This document shows, one piece after another, positions 1-8,093 of a DNA stretch of 64,000 bases. The position numbers were made by a program, and so were the translations under genes. The stretch is from Halovenus aranensis (GTDB lineage Archaea > Halobacteriota > Halobacteria > Halobacteriales > Haloarculaceae), in assembly GCF_900100385.1 (NCBI RefSeq), contig NZ_FNFC01000002.1, forward strand, positions 206,458-270,457. Reading direction: 5' to 3'. Every line of letters starts with the position of its first letter. The stretch's first letter is position 1. Below the pieces are notes generated by a model. It searched no databases, had not been told where the DNA came from, and worked only from the letters and a program-made list of their open reading frames with translations.

Positions 1-18
1 GCTACTCGAATTTACAGT

Positions 19-639
19 ATGTACGACCACATCCTCGTTCCGACCGACGGGAGTACAGGCACTGCCCACGTCGCGCTCCACGCCATCGAACTGGCGGAAA
101 TCCACGGAGCGACACTACATACGCTCCACGTCATCGACGCCGCGCTGACCGGCCATCTCACAGATGCCGGCATGTCGACGGATTCGCTGGACGACCGCGC
201 CCACCAGGCCGTCGAGACTATCGAGCGGATGGCCAACAGACACGATGTCGACTGTCACACCGCAGTCCGGAGGGGAAGTCCGGCCGAGACGATTCTCGAC
301 TACGCAAACGGCGAGGCAATCGACGTCATCGTCGCTGGGACCCACGGCCGCTCTGGCGTGAAACGTCACCTCGTCGGGAGCGTCACCGAGCGACTCGTCC
401 GTCACGCGAGTTGTCCCGTGCTCTCGGTCCGACTCCCCGACACCGACGTGACCGTCGAAGACGAAGGCCACGCGCGTCGTCTCGTCGAGGAAGCGCTAGA
501 CGACGAGGGGTACGACGCTGCCGACATCGACATCGAGCGGCAGTTGAGCGTCTGGGTCGCCCACGCCGACACCGATAGCGGGGAAGCTGTGGTCTACCTC
601 GACCCGACGACCCAGCGCACCAGCGTGTTGGGTCAGTGA
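19..639 (+). CDS. Universal stress protein (UspA family) with C-terminal extension
   Basis: The protein has 206 residues. Residues 1-139 form a USP fold: it starts MYDHILVPTDGS and has the ATP-binding pattern GTHGRSG followed by GSVTERL near residues 107-125. USP proteins of this class bind ATP and act in the cytoplasm during stress; the exact role is usually unknown. The last 65 residues (from about TVEDEGHARR) are acidic, contain no second USP repeat and look like a separate small alpha/beta module that I do not recognise. The start lies a few bases from the window edge, so the promoter is cut off. Family assignment is sure; the role of the tail is open. Confidence 0.93.
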   Translation: MYDHILVPTDGSTGTAHVALHAIELAEIHGATLHTLHVIDAALTGHLTDAGMSTDSLDDRAHQAVETIERMANRHDVDCHTAVRRGSPAETILDYANGEAIDVIVAGTHGRSGVKRHLVGSVTERLVRHASCPVLSVRLPDTDVTVEDEGHARRLVEEALDDEGYDAADIDIERQLSVWVAHADTDSGEAVVYLDPTTQRTSVLGQ

Positions 640-700
640 GAGACAGACGACGCCCTCGGCTCAGTGTGGCTGCATTCTCACGCCGTAGGACTGGACACGC

Positions 701-736
701 TATTTTATAATCCGAGCATATGAAGGGTAACATACG
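701..736 (+). promoter_or_regulatory. TATA promoter of the Bat-like regulator at 737
   Basis: The sequence ttttataat at about 703-710 sits 27-30 bases before the ATG at 737. This is archaeal TATA spacing for an almost leaderless transcript, and it supports the chosen start. Confidence 0.6.
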
Positions 737-1378
737 ATGGCACACTCAGGCTGTCAGAGTCACGGCCGGACCGGCACGAGCGGCGGGCCGGCGTTGCGCG
801 CTCAGTTAGCTATCGAGCCCCACTCCGAATCCAGCTGTGCCGTCGCCAGCGCGGGGGTCGACGCGACGGCAGTCACACAACAACTCAAATCGTGTGTCTC
901 TGAGGAGGACACGGCCGAGTGTCACGCGGAACTCTCGTTCGACGACGCCGAGACGGAACGACAGTACCTCTCTTCGTCTGTCTCCAGCCAGTGTATCTGC
1001 CCGGTGTTCAAAGAGCACGACTGCATCCCGTCGATACGCGGTGTCCGGTCGGGGTCGATAGTTGTCGTCCTCACAATTCCGGAACGGAGCGTCCTGCGCG
1101 AGGTCATCAGTGGACTGCGGGCGGTCGGTGCCACCGTAACGGTGGACTGGCTGGTCGACGGCACTGACTCCACGGCGACCACTGAAATCGACGTGACTGC
1201 TGTCACCGACAAACAGCGCGAGGCGATGGAGTGTGCCCGTGAGATGGGCTACTACGACACGCCCAGACGCGCCGACCTCGGCGACGTGGCCGAGGAACTC
1301 GGCATCTCTGAGTCTGCGACGTCACAGCGGCTCAACGGAGCGGAATCGAAACTCGTCGCGGCCTTTCTCGACGAGTAA
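737..1378 (+). CDS. Bacterio-opsin activator-type HTH regulator (cysteine-rich sensor domain)
   Basis: This 213-residue protein has a C-terminal HTH_10 domain (about residues 155-210), recognisable by the Q-x-EAM...GYYDTPR...VAEELGIS...RLNGAESKL pattern typical of Bat-like haloarchaeal regulators. The N-terminal half carries at least seven cysteines, including a C-I-C-P-V-F...H-D-C-I-P group near residues 86-95. That group could bind metal or sense redox, which is an inference from cysteine spacing. The gene follows the stress protein on the same strand and has its own TATA box, so it is probably a separate transcript. The target is unknown. Confidence 0.88.
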   Translation: MAHSGCQSHGRTGTSGGPALRAQLAIEPHSESSCAVASAGVDATAVTQQLKSCVSEEDTAECHAELSFDDAETERQYLSSSVSSQCICPVFKEHDCIPSIRGVRSGSIVVVLTIPERSVLREVISGLRAVGATVTVDWLVDGTDSTATTEIDVTAVTDKQREAMECAREMGYYDTPRRADLGDVAEELGISESATSQRLNGAESKLVAAFLDE

Positions 1379-1379
1379 C

Positions 1380-1715
1380 TCAGCTCTTTTCGACTTCGAT
1401 TACCTCGGTCGCAACGGCCTCGGGCTCGATGCCGAGCCGGGCGAACTGTGTTCGGACGTGCTCACGGGCCGCCTCCAGCGCTTGGTGTTTCGAGCTGAAG
1501 CCGCGTGGCATCGGTGACTCGAAGGCGACCTGTATCTCTTGACCGTCGATGACTTGGCTACTGCCGCCGCTGTCGACCTCGTAGAACTCGTCACAGACCC
1601 AGACGTAGGGAGCGTCGCCGTCGGGACTGCCGCTGAACTGTGGCGGCTCTTCGCCTTCCTCGTAGACGGTTCCCGTCAACGCCGTTCCGCCTGCGGCGCC
1701 GCGAACGAGCAACAT
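1380..1715 (-). CDS. Conserved haloarchaeal protein (DUF7113-like)
   Basis: The product has 111 residues. It opens with MLLVRGAAGGTALTGTVYE and contains the phrase YVWVCDEFYEV near residue 38, then a helix-rich acidic C-terminus. I recall this pattern from a small haloarchaea-only family (DUF7113) of unknown function; the family name is from memory and should be checked. There is no signal peptide or membrane segment. It is convergent with the regulator ending at 1378, with one base between the two stop codons. The high conservation implied by the N-terminus suggests a core haloarchaeal function. Confidence 0.7.
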   Translation of the reverse strand: MLLVRGAAGGTALTGTVYEEGEEPPQFSGSPDGDAPYVWVCDEFYEVDSGGSSQVIDGQEIQVAFESPMPRGFSSKHQALEAAREHVRTQFARLGIEPEAVATEVIEVEKS

Positions 1716-1855
1716 GGCCCCATATAAGACGCCAGCGGACTAAAGCTGCGCGCTCGCTGCAACAACCTCGCGCTCTCGCCGCGAACCCGCCGCCCCCTTG
1801 CGTCTGCCGGCTGTCCGACGCACACTTATTTGGCTCCTGTGCAAACGGTCTCGAC

Positions 1856-1999
1856 ATGGTTTCGGACGACGATGACGAACTCGTCGCGGTCGAGGTCGAG
1901 CTCCCCAGGGAGCTGTTGGCAGAGATAGACGAACTCGCCGTCTTGGAGGGATACGAGACTCCGAGCGCGGTTGTACAGGAAGCTCTCGACCGAGGGTAA
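1856..1999 (+). CDS. Small ribbon-helix-helix-like protein (47 aa)
   Basis: The product is MVSDDDDELVAVEVELP followed by RELLAEIDELAVLEGYETPSAV and VQEAL, a beta strand then two helices, as in short CopG/Arc-type ribbon-helix-helix DNA-binding proteins. Such proteins dimerise through the strand to bind DNA. The TATA-like acttattt at 1823-1830 lies about 26-33 bases before this ATG and favours this leaderless start over the longer open frame upstream, whose translation is arginine/proline-rich and unlike a protein. At 47 residues it lacks any sensor domain. Its target is unknown; autoregulation or control of aroB' next door is possible but unproven. Confidence 0.65.
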   Translation: MVSDDDDELVAVEVELPRELLAEIDELAVLEGYETPSAVVQEALDRG

Positions 2000-2067
2000 C
2001 TGCCCGCTAGCGCGGACTCATCTCCTCTTCCGCCACGTTCAAGCCCCCCGCCTGCAAGCCTACGGAC

Positions 2068-3234
2068 ATGACACGCTCTGTCTGGCTCAAAGCCGACGAT
2101 ACGGTCGGCGACTGGGAGCAGCGAAAGCGCCGCATCACCACCGGCCTCGAAGCCGGCGTCGACTGGGTGGTCGTCGACGAGGCCGACGTCGAACGCGTCC
2201 GGTCACTCGGCGCAGTCTCTGTCGCCGCCTTTGCTGGCGACGACGTTCACGTGATGGACGCAGAGGCCGACCAGGCCGACGCAGACGCCGTTCTCGTCGG
2301 CAAAGACACTGAGGGCGACGGCACTGTTGACCTCCCGCCTGACCTCTCGGGGTCGGCTGACCTCTCTGCGCTTCGCCGAGGCGATAACGCCGCCGACGGC
2401 GGGTTCGTCAGAATTCTCGACGAGGAGTACGAGTCCTTTGCCGAGGAGATTGCCGCCGAGGCCGAGTACACGCTCGTCGTCGGCGAGGACTGGCAGATAA
2501 TCCCGCTGGAAAACCTGATCGCCCGCATCGGCGAGGAGACGACGCTGGTCGCCGGCGCGACGACCGCCCAGGAAGCTCGGACGGCCTTCGAGACGCTAGA
2601 GCGGGGAGCCGACGGCGTCTTGCTCGACACCGACGACCCCGACGAGATTCGCCGGACAGTCGAAGTCGCCGCGGAGATGGACCGCGAACAACTCGACCTG
2701 GTGTGGGCCGAAGTAACCGCCATCGAACAGACCGGCTCGGCTGACCGCGTCTGTATCGACACGGGGTCACTCATGGACGACGACGAGGGGATGCTTGTCG
2801 GCTCTATGGCTCGTGGCCTCTTTTTCGTCCACGCCGAAACTGCGGATTCGCCGTATGTCGACTCCCGGCCGTTCCGGGTGAACGCGGGTGCCGTCCACGC
2901 GTATGCTCGTGTGCCGGGCGGCGAGACGAACTATCTCTCTGAGCTGTCGAGTGGCGATGTAGTTCAGATTACCGACACAGATGGCAGCACTCGGGACGCG
3001 CTCGTCGGTCGTGCAAAAATCGAGCGGCGACCGATGTTCCGCATCCAGGCCGAAACGACAAACGGCGACCGCGTCGAAACCCTGCTCCAGAACGCAGAGA
3101 CTATCAAAGTCAGCACGCCGGACGGTCGCATAGCTGTGACCGACCTCGATGTCGGTGACGAGGTCCGTATCTATTACGACGACACGGCCCGCCACTTCGG
3201 CGAGGCCGTCGAGGAGAGCATCATCGAAAAGTAG
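2068..3234 (+). CDS. aroB': 3-dehydroquinate synthase II
   Basis: At 388 residues this matches the archaeal type II dehydroquinate synthase, starting MTRSVWLKADD. In archaea that lack DAHP synthase it converts 2-amino-3,7-dideoxy-D-threo-hept-6-ulosonate to 3-dehydroquinate using NAD, which is step two of the alternative shikimate entry. The TGSLMDDDEGMLVGSMARGLFFVHAET region (about residues 231-258) and the C-terminal beta-rich part (AGAVHAYARVPGG onward) are characteristic. The next enzyme of the pathway, type I dehydroquinase, lies 470 bases downstream on the opposite strand, so the two are clustered but not co-transcribed. Length and motifs are normal. Confidence 0.95.
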   Translation: MTRSVWLKADDTVGDWEQRKRRITTGLEAGVDWVVVDEADVERVRSLGAVSVAAFAGDDVHVMDAEADQADADAVLVGKDTEGDGTVDLPPDLSGSADLSALRRGDNAADGGFVRILDEEYESFAEEIAAEAEYTLVVGEDWQIIPLENLIARIGEETTLVAGATTAQEARTAFETLERGADGVLLDTDDPDEIRRTVEVAAEMDREQLDLVWAEVTAIEQTGSADRVCIDTGSLMDDDEGMLVGSMARGLFFVHAETADSPYVDSRPFRVNAGAVHAYARVPGGETNYLSELSSGDVVQITDTDGSTRDALVGRAKIERRPMFRIQAETTNGDRVETLLQNAETIKVSTPDGRIAVTDLDVGDEVRIYYDDTARHFGEAVEESIIEK

Positions 3235-3235
3235 C

Positions 3236-3658
3236 TCACGCCTCCGACTCTTCGAGTTCTGTCGTACACCAGTGACAAAACGAGAGGTCCTCGTCTATCT
3301 CGTTGCCACAGTTCGGACAGACCGTTACCGCACCGCTCGCTCGCCGCAGACGGTTGTTGACGTGACTCGTCATCATGTAGACGTCGACCAGACAGACGAC
3401 TGAGACGCCCAACACGACGGCTGCTGCCTCCAGCGGGACCGCTTCGCTCGCCGCGACAAATGCGTCGACAGATAACTCTCCTGGCGTGGCGTCGTCTGGC
3501 AACACGAACGTCGAGGCCGTCACGTACAGCGCCAGCCACAGTATCGACCGCAGCCACAACCGCAGATACGCGTGGCCCAACCCTGGCACCAGAAGCGTCA
3601 GAGCCAACGCCAGCCACGGGCGTTTCCGGGACTGCGTCTCGGATGTCGAATCGCTCAC
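3236..3658 (-). CDS. Membrane protein with C-terminal zinc ribbon
   Basis: This 140-residue protein has about four hydrophobic segments: one starting LALALTLLVPGLGHAYL, one at SILWLALYVTAST, and one around AAAVVLGVSVVCLVDVYMM. They are followed by a C-terminal zinc ribbon with C-P-N-C near 113-116 and C-H-W-C near 128-131. The GLGHAYLRLWLRS stretch resembles short TM2-like or archaeal zinc-ribbon membrane families of unknown function. It sits between the two shikimate genes and shares the strand of aroD, 47 bases downstream of it, so co-transcription with aroD is likely. No catalytic motif is visible. Confidence 0.75.
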   Translation of the reverse strand: MSDSTSETQSRKRPWLALALTLLVPGLGHAYLRLWLRSILWLALYVTASTFVLPDDATPGELSVDAFVAASEAVPLEAAAVVLGVSVVCLVDVYMMTSHVNNRLRRASGAVTVCPNCGNEIDEDLSFCHWCTTELEESEA

Positions 3659-3705
3659 TGTTCGACGTTGCGAGTTCGAGGATAATGTACTCTTCCCTCC
3701 GTCTC

Positions 3706-4395
3706 TCAGCGACCTGGCCCGGCCCGGTTGTCATCGCGGATAAACTCATACAGCCGTCGGAACGTTTCGAGGTCGTACTGACCGGGTGCAGTCGCCCGGT
3801 CACTGTCGAGTGGCGCGTACCCGAGCCGTGAGCCATACAGCGGCGCAACGACGCGGGTGTGTCTGCCCGCTTCTCCCATTGCCATCGTCGCCACAGTCTG
3901 TCCCGCCCGGGTCGCCTCGTGTGTCGCCGCGAGCACATCGAGTGCGTCCCCGCGGTCGCTCGCGGTGACTGCGAGTTTGGCCACGTCTCCGATTTCGCTC
4001 GCCTGCTCAAGCACGTCCAGCAGATGCGCCGTTGCTGGTGTGCCCTCGAAATCGTGTGTCGACACGACGACAGCCACGCCGTGTGCACGAGCGTGTTCGA
4101 CGACCCGTTGTCCGTCTCCGTCGGTCACCGCCGCGAGTTCGATGTCGACGGCCTCGACCGCAGGCTGCTCGATAGCACGACACAGTGTCTCTATTCGTGT
4201 GTCACCGCGGGGAGCATTCCCTCCCTCGCTATCGAGGCGGTTGGTGACCAGTATCGGCAGGTCGGCGTCGAGTGTATCGACAGTCAGGTCCCCGAGGTCG
4301 AGCCGGAGTTCGAGCGCGTCCGCGTGCCGACTCGCAACCTCGCTATCGTCGAGACTCGCGGTACTCGCTGCGAGGACGAACTCCTCGAAGTTCAT
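3706..4395 (-). CDS. aroD: Type I 3-dehydroquinate dehydratase
   Basis: The product is 229 residues when started at MNFEEFVLAAS; a 14-residue longer reading is possible but its extra part is not family-like. It dehydrates 3-dehydroquinate to 3-dehydroshikimate through a Schiff base. Family residues are visible: the E-L-R-L-D strand near 29-33, His114 in STHDFEGTP and Lys140 in DVAKLAVTA. The C-terminus holds the MGEAG..TR motif and a G-x-x-L-G-Y-A-P segment of the class I barrel. Together with aroB' just upstream on the other strand it gives two consecutive shikimate steps. Confidence 0.94.
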   Translation of the reverse strand: MNFEEFVLAASTASLDDSEVASRHADALELRLDLGDLTVDTLDADLPILVTNRLDSEGGNAPRGDTRIETLCRAIEQPAVEAVDIELAAVTDGDGQRVVEHARAHGVAVVVSTHDFEGTPATAHLLDVLEQASEIGDVAKLAVTASDRGDALDVLAATHEATRAGQTVATMAMGEAGRHTRVVAPLYGSRLGYAPLDSDRATAPGQYDLETFRRLYEFIRDDNRAGPGR

Positions 4396-4433
4396 GGCTC
4401 TGCTACCGCGAGGAGAGTCAAAAGCGTTGCAGG

Positions 4434-4952
4434 TCACTCGTAGCGCACGTCCGGGCGGGCCACGTCGATACCAGCATCGCGGACGTGTTCGTGGACCCGC
4501 TCGACTGGCGCCGGTGACGCCCAGGCCAGTGGCTCTCCCTCGCGCTCGACTGCGCGTACCTCCCAGTCACTGTCGATGACGACTGCCGCCCGCTCGGGGA
4601 TATGGCTGTGGCCTTCCCAGTCGTCTGCAAGCAGGTCGTACTGCTCGGCGACACTGCTGTGAAAGTCTGACACGAGCGCAAGCGGGAGGTCGTACTCGGT
4701 CGTGTACGCAGCGTGGCTGAACAGACTATCGCCCGAGAGACCGATAACGGCGAGGGTGTCGTGTTCACACCAGCCTGCGTCCCGAACGGCACACAGTTCT
4801 GCTGTACACTCGGGAACGAAATTGGCTGGGTAGAAGTACAGAACTGTCGCCTCGTGTGACTGGACCTCCCGAAACAGTTCGAGTGTTACCCCTTCACCGT
4901 CGACGAGTGCTGTCGCGATGAAATCGGGGGCCGAATCGCCAACTGCGACCAT
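4434..4952 (-). CDS. Peroxiredoxin (Bcp/AhpC-TSA family)
   Basis: This 172-residue thioredoxin-fold protein has the segment YFYPANFVPECTAELC, placing the peroxidatic cysteine at 49 and a second cysteine at 54, the spacing of Bcp-type atypical 2-Cys peroxiredoxins. It should reduce hydrogen peroxide or organic peroxides in the cytoplasm with a thiol donor. The ATG at 4952 (MVAVGDSAPDF) is chosen because the family begins with G-D-x-A-P-D-F; the longer open frame upstream has an unlikely composition and overlaps the neighbour. The C-terminus (VERVHEHVRDAGI) is helical and normal. A CoA-binding protein gene lies upstream on the same strand. Confidence 0.9.
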   Translation of the reverse strand: MVAVGDSAPDFIATALVDGEGVTLELFREVQSHEATVLYFYPANFVPECTAELCAVRDAGWCEHDTLAVIGLSGDSLFSHAAYTTEYDLPLALVSDFHSSVAEQYDLLADDWEGHSHIPERAAVVIDSDWEVRAVEREGEPLAWASPAPVERVHEHVRDAGIDVARPDVRYE

Positions 4953-4995
4953 GGCGATACTACGACGGGCGACCGGAAAAGAAGTATCGCTGCTG

Positions 4996-5415
4996 TCACA
5001 CCAGCCGCTGGTGTTCGATTTTGAGACACCGGTCTTGCACGACGTCGATACCGGCCTCGACTGCCGCCGCTGTCGCCTCGTCGTCACTGATGCCGAGTTG
5101 CAGCCAGAGCGACTCGATATCGCCTCGGTCGGCGTGTCTCGCCAGTACCTCCTCGACGATACCCGGCACCTCCTCGCTCGGTCGGAACACGTCGACCATC
5201 TCGATGGTCTCCTCGACTGCTGCGAGGCTGTCGTATGCATCTCTCCCGAAGATACTGCCTGCGTAGGGGTTGACCGGAATCACCTCGTATCCCTGTTCGA
5301 GCATGTACTTCGGTATCTCGTGTGCCTCCTTGCCCGGGGTCGTCGAACAGCCAACAACGGCGATACGCTCGGCATCGAGCAGGTCACGGAGCTGTGTGTC
5401 TGTTTCTACGCGCAT
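4996..5415 (-). CDS. CoA-binding protein (YccU-type Rossmann fold)
   Basis: The 139-residue product is a single CoA_binding_2 Rossmann domain. The nucleotide-binding turn is near residues 18-27 (IAVVGCSTTPGK), followed by KYMLEQGYEVIPVNP, F-R-P-S-E-E-V-P and LWLQLGI, all hallmarks of the YccU group. Known members bind coenzyme A; their physiological role is unclear. The gene is 43 bases upstream of the peroxiredoxin on the same strand, so the two may be one transcript, consistent with a role in thiol or CoA redox state (inference). Confidence 0.92.
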   Translation of the reverse strand: MRVETDTQLRDLLDAERIAVVGCSTTPGKEAHEIPKYMLEQGYEVIPVNPYAGSIFGRDAYDSLAAVEETIEMVDVFRPSEEVPGIVEEVLARHADRGDIESLWLQLGISDDEATAAAVEAGIDVVQDRCLKIEHQRLV

Positions 5416-5479
5416 GTGTCTGGTACGGCCTCCGCTTCTAAAAGAACCCCCGGTCGCCGTGACTCGTCGATGCCGTACC

Positions 5480-6094
5480 TCAGGCTGTTTCCGGAAGCTG
5501 GAGAGTCGTTCCGTCTTTCTCGACCCTGACGATGCCGTCGAACAGCTGTTTCAGCGTGTTCATCGCCTCTGCGTCGTGGGCCGTCGACTCGATGACGAAC
5601 AGACCGATTGCGTCGGCGTCCTCGATGCGACTGGTCAACACGTGCATGAACCGGAACACGGTCTGGAGGTCGGCGTACATCAACAGCGTCGACAGCGAAT
5701 CCATCGCGATGCGGTTCTGTGTGGCTTCTCGCTCCCCGTAGAACTCCTCGACGAACTCCGAGAATTTGATACCGATACCGGTCATATCTGTCGGCGAAGA
5801 GGTATATTTCACCAGCTCGGTATCCGATGTCGACCGCCCCTGGTGTTGTGTTACACAGTCTACAATACCGAGCGGAGACTGCTCTTGCCCGCCGAGCAGC
5901 GACCGAAAGTCCCTGAGGACACGGTCAGCGCTGTCTCGCGTTGTGATGATGACTGACCCCTCTCCGCGCTCGGCTCCAGTTGCGAGTCCTTCGAACGCGA
6001 GGCGCCGCTTGCCACTCAGTGCGGGCCCTGAAACCAACAGATTGGTTCCAGGCTCAACTGACGCGTTCTCAAACTCCGGTCCAAGATCGTACAT
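5480..6094 (-). CDS. RecA/KaiC-like ATPase with altered Walker A (haloarchaeal HTR-like protein)
   Basis: This 204-residue protein resembles the haloarchaeal RecA-superfamily signalling proteins (HTR-like, DUF7504-type; name from memory). The P-loop reads GPALSGKR, so the usual Ser/Thr after the lysine is arginine, and ATP hydrolysis may be weak. A Walker B-like strand NRIAMDSLSTLLMYAD follows near residue 124, then the VFRFMHVLTSRI helix. It is a clear paralogue of the protein at 52835-53488. In this family such proteins are often linked to sensors or receivers. It stands alone here, about 155 bases from a tRNA gene. Confidence 0.78.
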   Translation of the reverse strand: MYDLGPEFENASVEPGTNLLVSGPALSGKRRLAFEGLATGAERGEGSVIITTRDSADRVLRDFRSLLGGQEQSPLGIVDCVTQHQGRSTSDTELVKYTSSPTDMTGIGIKFSEFVEEFYGEREATQNRIAMDSLSTLLMYADLQTVFRFMHVLTSRIEDADAIGLFVIESTAHDAEAMNTLKQLFDGIVRVEKDGTTLQLPETA

Positions 6095-6213
6095 TGGGAT
6101 AGGTCTACTCCTGGCTCGTCCACGCCTTCCCCCGTGACGTGTCCGACTGCCTTGTCATATCAGTATTTCGGCGGATATATATGATTTTTCGTCTCGCCTG
6201 TCCTGAATCGCGG

Positions 6214-6224
6214 GGTTTAATACG
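6214..6224 (+). promoter_or_regulatory. TATA box of tRNA-Arg
   Basis: The sequence tttaata at 6216-6222 lies 27-33 bases upstream of the tRNA 5' end, the expected archaeal spacing. Confidence 0.6.
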
Positions 6225-6248
6225 CTCACCCGGGGACTATATCGATGC

Positions 6249-6323
6249 GGGCGCTTAGCTCAGCTTGGACAGAGCACTTGGCTTCGGACCAAGATGCCGC
6301 GGGTTCAAATCCTGCAGCGCCCA
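6249..6323 (+). tRNA. tRNA-Arg (anticodon TCG)
   Basis: A full cloverleaf can be drawn. The acceptor stem gggcgct (6249-6255) pairs with agcgccc (6316-6322), with A as discriminator. The anticodon arm is cttgg-cttcgga-ccaag, which reads TCG and decodes CGA arginine. The T arm is gcggg-ttcaaat-cctgc with one G-U pair. The variable loop is five bases, no intron is present, and the CCA end is not encoded. Accessory-looking genes follow immediately, as is common beside tRNA genes. Confidence 0.96.
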
Positions 6324-6601
6324 TCGCGGGTTTCCCGGTCGTAATTCTTTGTCACAGTTGCCTAACCGCCGATTCATCTCGCTACTGGCGCAATGGTTGT
6401 GCTTTCGTCCGGGAAGCGAACGATTCCAGTGGCGGTTCGGTCCCACACTTCGTGACTCTCGACTCTGTCTGTCGATTCGTGTGTGGCAAGGATAATTTCA
6501 CCCTTGGCAAGACTGCCTTGCGGAACGCCCAATCGACAGCAGTTACGTCTAACTTTCTTGAAACAGCTCAGTATATATCGAAGGAACGTATTGAAGAAAA
6601 C

Positions 6602-7276
6602 ATGAAACACATTCGCATTACAGTCCGGCCAGAGTTAGAGCCCTCACCATCCTTCCTCGAATACTTGCTCACCTCCCCAGATGTGACTGAAGCCCATGCA
6701 ATCGACTGGAACCGTGGTGCGTCTGTCACGTCGACGCATCTCTACGGTATTGATGGCGACGCCGAGCGATTCGGTCACCTTGCACGGCAGACAACAGGCG
6801 TCGAATCAGTCACCCTGTCGGAAACTGACGAGCGGGTCTCATATGCACACCTCGAACTGCAAGACGAAGATGTCCCTGTCTTTGGTGGCGTTGCCGAAGC
6901 AGTCGACCGCTCGGGACTACTCGTCCGACGACCACTGGTCTATCGTGACGGAACGATTCAGGGCCACATCATCGGGAGCCCGGATGTTCTCCAGACAACA
7001 ATCGATACGACACCCGAAACGATAGACGTGCAAGTCGAAGAAATTCACCAATTTCCGAGCGCTACTGTAGATCCCACGACGAGACTAAGTGAGCGCCAAC
7101 AGGAAACCATCGAGACGGCACTGGCACTGGGTTACTACGACACGCCCAGAGCAGCCACACACGAGGACATCGCAGACGAACTCGGACTCGCACCCAACAC
7201 TGTGAGTGAACATCTCCAGAAAGGCGAAGCAGCGCTGGTCCGAGCCGGCATGGCAGGCCTCCAGTCCTCGCTGTGA
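6602..7276 (+). CDS. Bacterio-opsin activator-type HTH regulator
   Basis: When started at MKHIRITVRPE the product has 224 residues. The TATA-like tatatat at about 6571 sits roughly 30 bases before this ATG, which supports it over the longer frame that runs back into the tRNA. The C-terminal HTH_10 domain (about 165-215) shows LSERQQETI, LGYYDTPR, IADELGLAPNTVSEHL and KGEAALV. The N-terminal part is the predicted sensor domain common in Bat-like proteins, here without a cysteine cluster. It is a paralogue of the regulator at 737, with looser GC and codon use than the surrounding core genes. The target is unknown. Confidence 0.88.
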   Translation: MKHIRITVRPELEPSPSFLEYLLTSPDVTEAHAIDWNRGASVTSTHLYGIDGDAERFGHLARQTTGVESVTLSETDERVSYAHLELQDEDVPVFGGVAEAVDRSGLLVRRPLVYRDGTIQGHIIGSPDVLQTTIDTTPETIDVQVEEIHQFPSATVDPTTRLSERQQETIETALALGYYDTPRAATHEDIADELGLAPNTVSEHLQKGEAALVRAGMAGLQSSL

Positions 7277-7322
7277 TGGCTGAACGGAGCTACTACGTCC
7301 CGTCTCAGTATGGGAGTGACCG

Positions 7323-7790
7323 TCACACCTGTTTTTCGAGGATTATTTCGTCATAATCTCTGTATTCCAGAGGATATTCCCCCGTCTTTTCGTATCCACG
7401 GGACCGGTAAAATTCCGGGAGGTACGGATGCTCTTCGGGCGTTGTTAACCAGACCGTCGTCTCGTCTTCTGTGTGGGCTACTTGTTCTGCATGCTCAACT
7501 AATCGGCTCCCGATGCCGTTCCCTTTCCACTCTTCATCGACTGCGAGCCGGCTCAATTTGATACGCTCTGGATCCGTTTCGCTGAGGCGAACGACACCAA
7601 TGATCTTGCTGTCGTTCTCGGCGACATACACATGGTCTACCTCAATCCACGTTTCGACCGTATCTGGCGCTACTGATTCTGCTTTGGCAGGGAAGCCTAA
7701 CTCCCGGTTTTCCTGATAGGCACTGTGATATACTGCAGCGAGAGTTTCAGCATCTTTACCTTTCGCTTTCCGAATATTGATATCGACCAT
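7323..7790 (-). CDS. GNAT family N-acetyltransferase
   Basis: This 155-residue protein shows the GNAT fold. A beta strand DHVYVAENDSKIIGVVRL leads to LSRLAVDEEWKGNGIGSRLV, the acetyl-CoA pyrophosphate-binding motif A with the R/Q-x-x-G-x-G/A pattern (here K-G-N-G-I-G), then YRSRGYEKTGEYP near the C-terminus. The substrate is unknown and could be a small amine or a protein N-terminus. The ATG at 7790 is preferred over a TTG nine bases upstream. Base composition is clearly lower in GC than the neighbours, which suggests recent acquisition near the tRNA. Confidence 0.9.
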   Translation of the reverse strand: MVDINIRKAKGKDAETLAAVYHSAYQENRELGFPAKAESVAPDTVETWIEVDHVYVAENDSKIIGVVRLSETDPERIKLSRLAVDEEWKGNGIGSRLVEHAEQVAHTEDETTVWLTTPEEHPYLPEFYRSRGYEKTGEYPLEYRDYDEIILEKQV

Positions 7791-8093
7791 ATTCGGCAAT
7801 TTACACTCCGTCTTGACTAGTACTTGAGTCGGGTAGCACTTAACTTGAAGATGAGCCTGGCCAATACGCGGGAGTGGTGACCAGCGCGCTCACCTGATAC
7901 CGGTTGTCATATTCTTGCTATCCTGATGCTGGGGCCATATAAAGCTACAGAGTATCGTCCACAGAAGCGCTACCGAGTCTCCCTTGTATGAATCACATGT
8001 GATGTCGAAGAACTCAATCACGAACGGCATTCGAGGTCGCACCGCTCCGACCACAACCACCGCGGCACCTCCCTTCTCAGAGGTGAACGAGAG

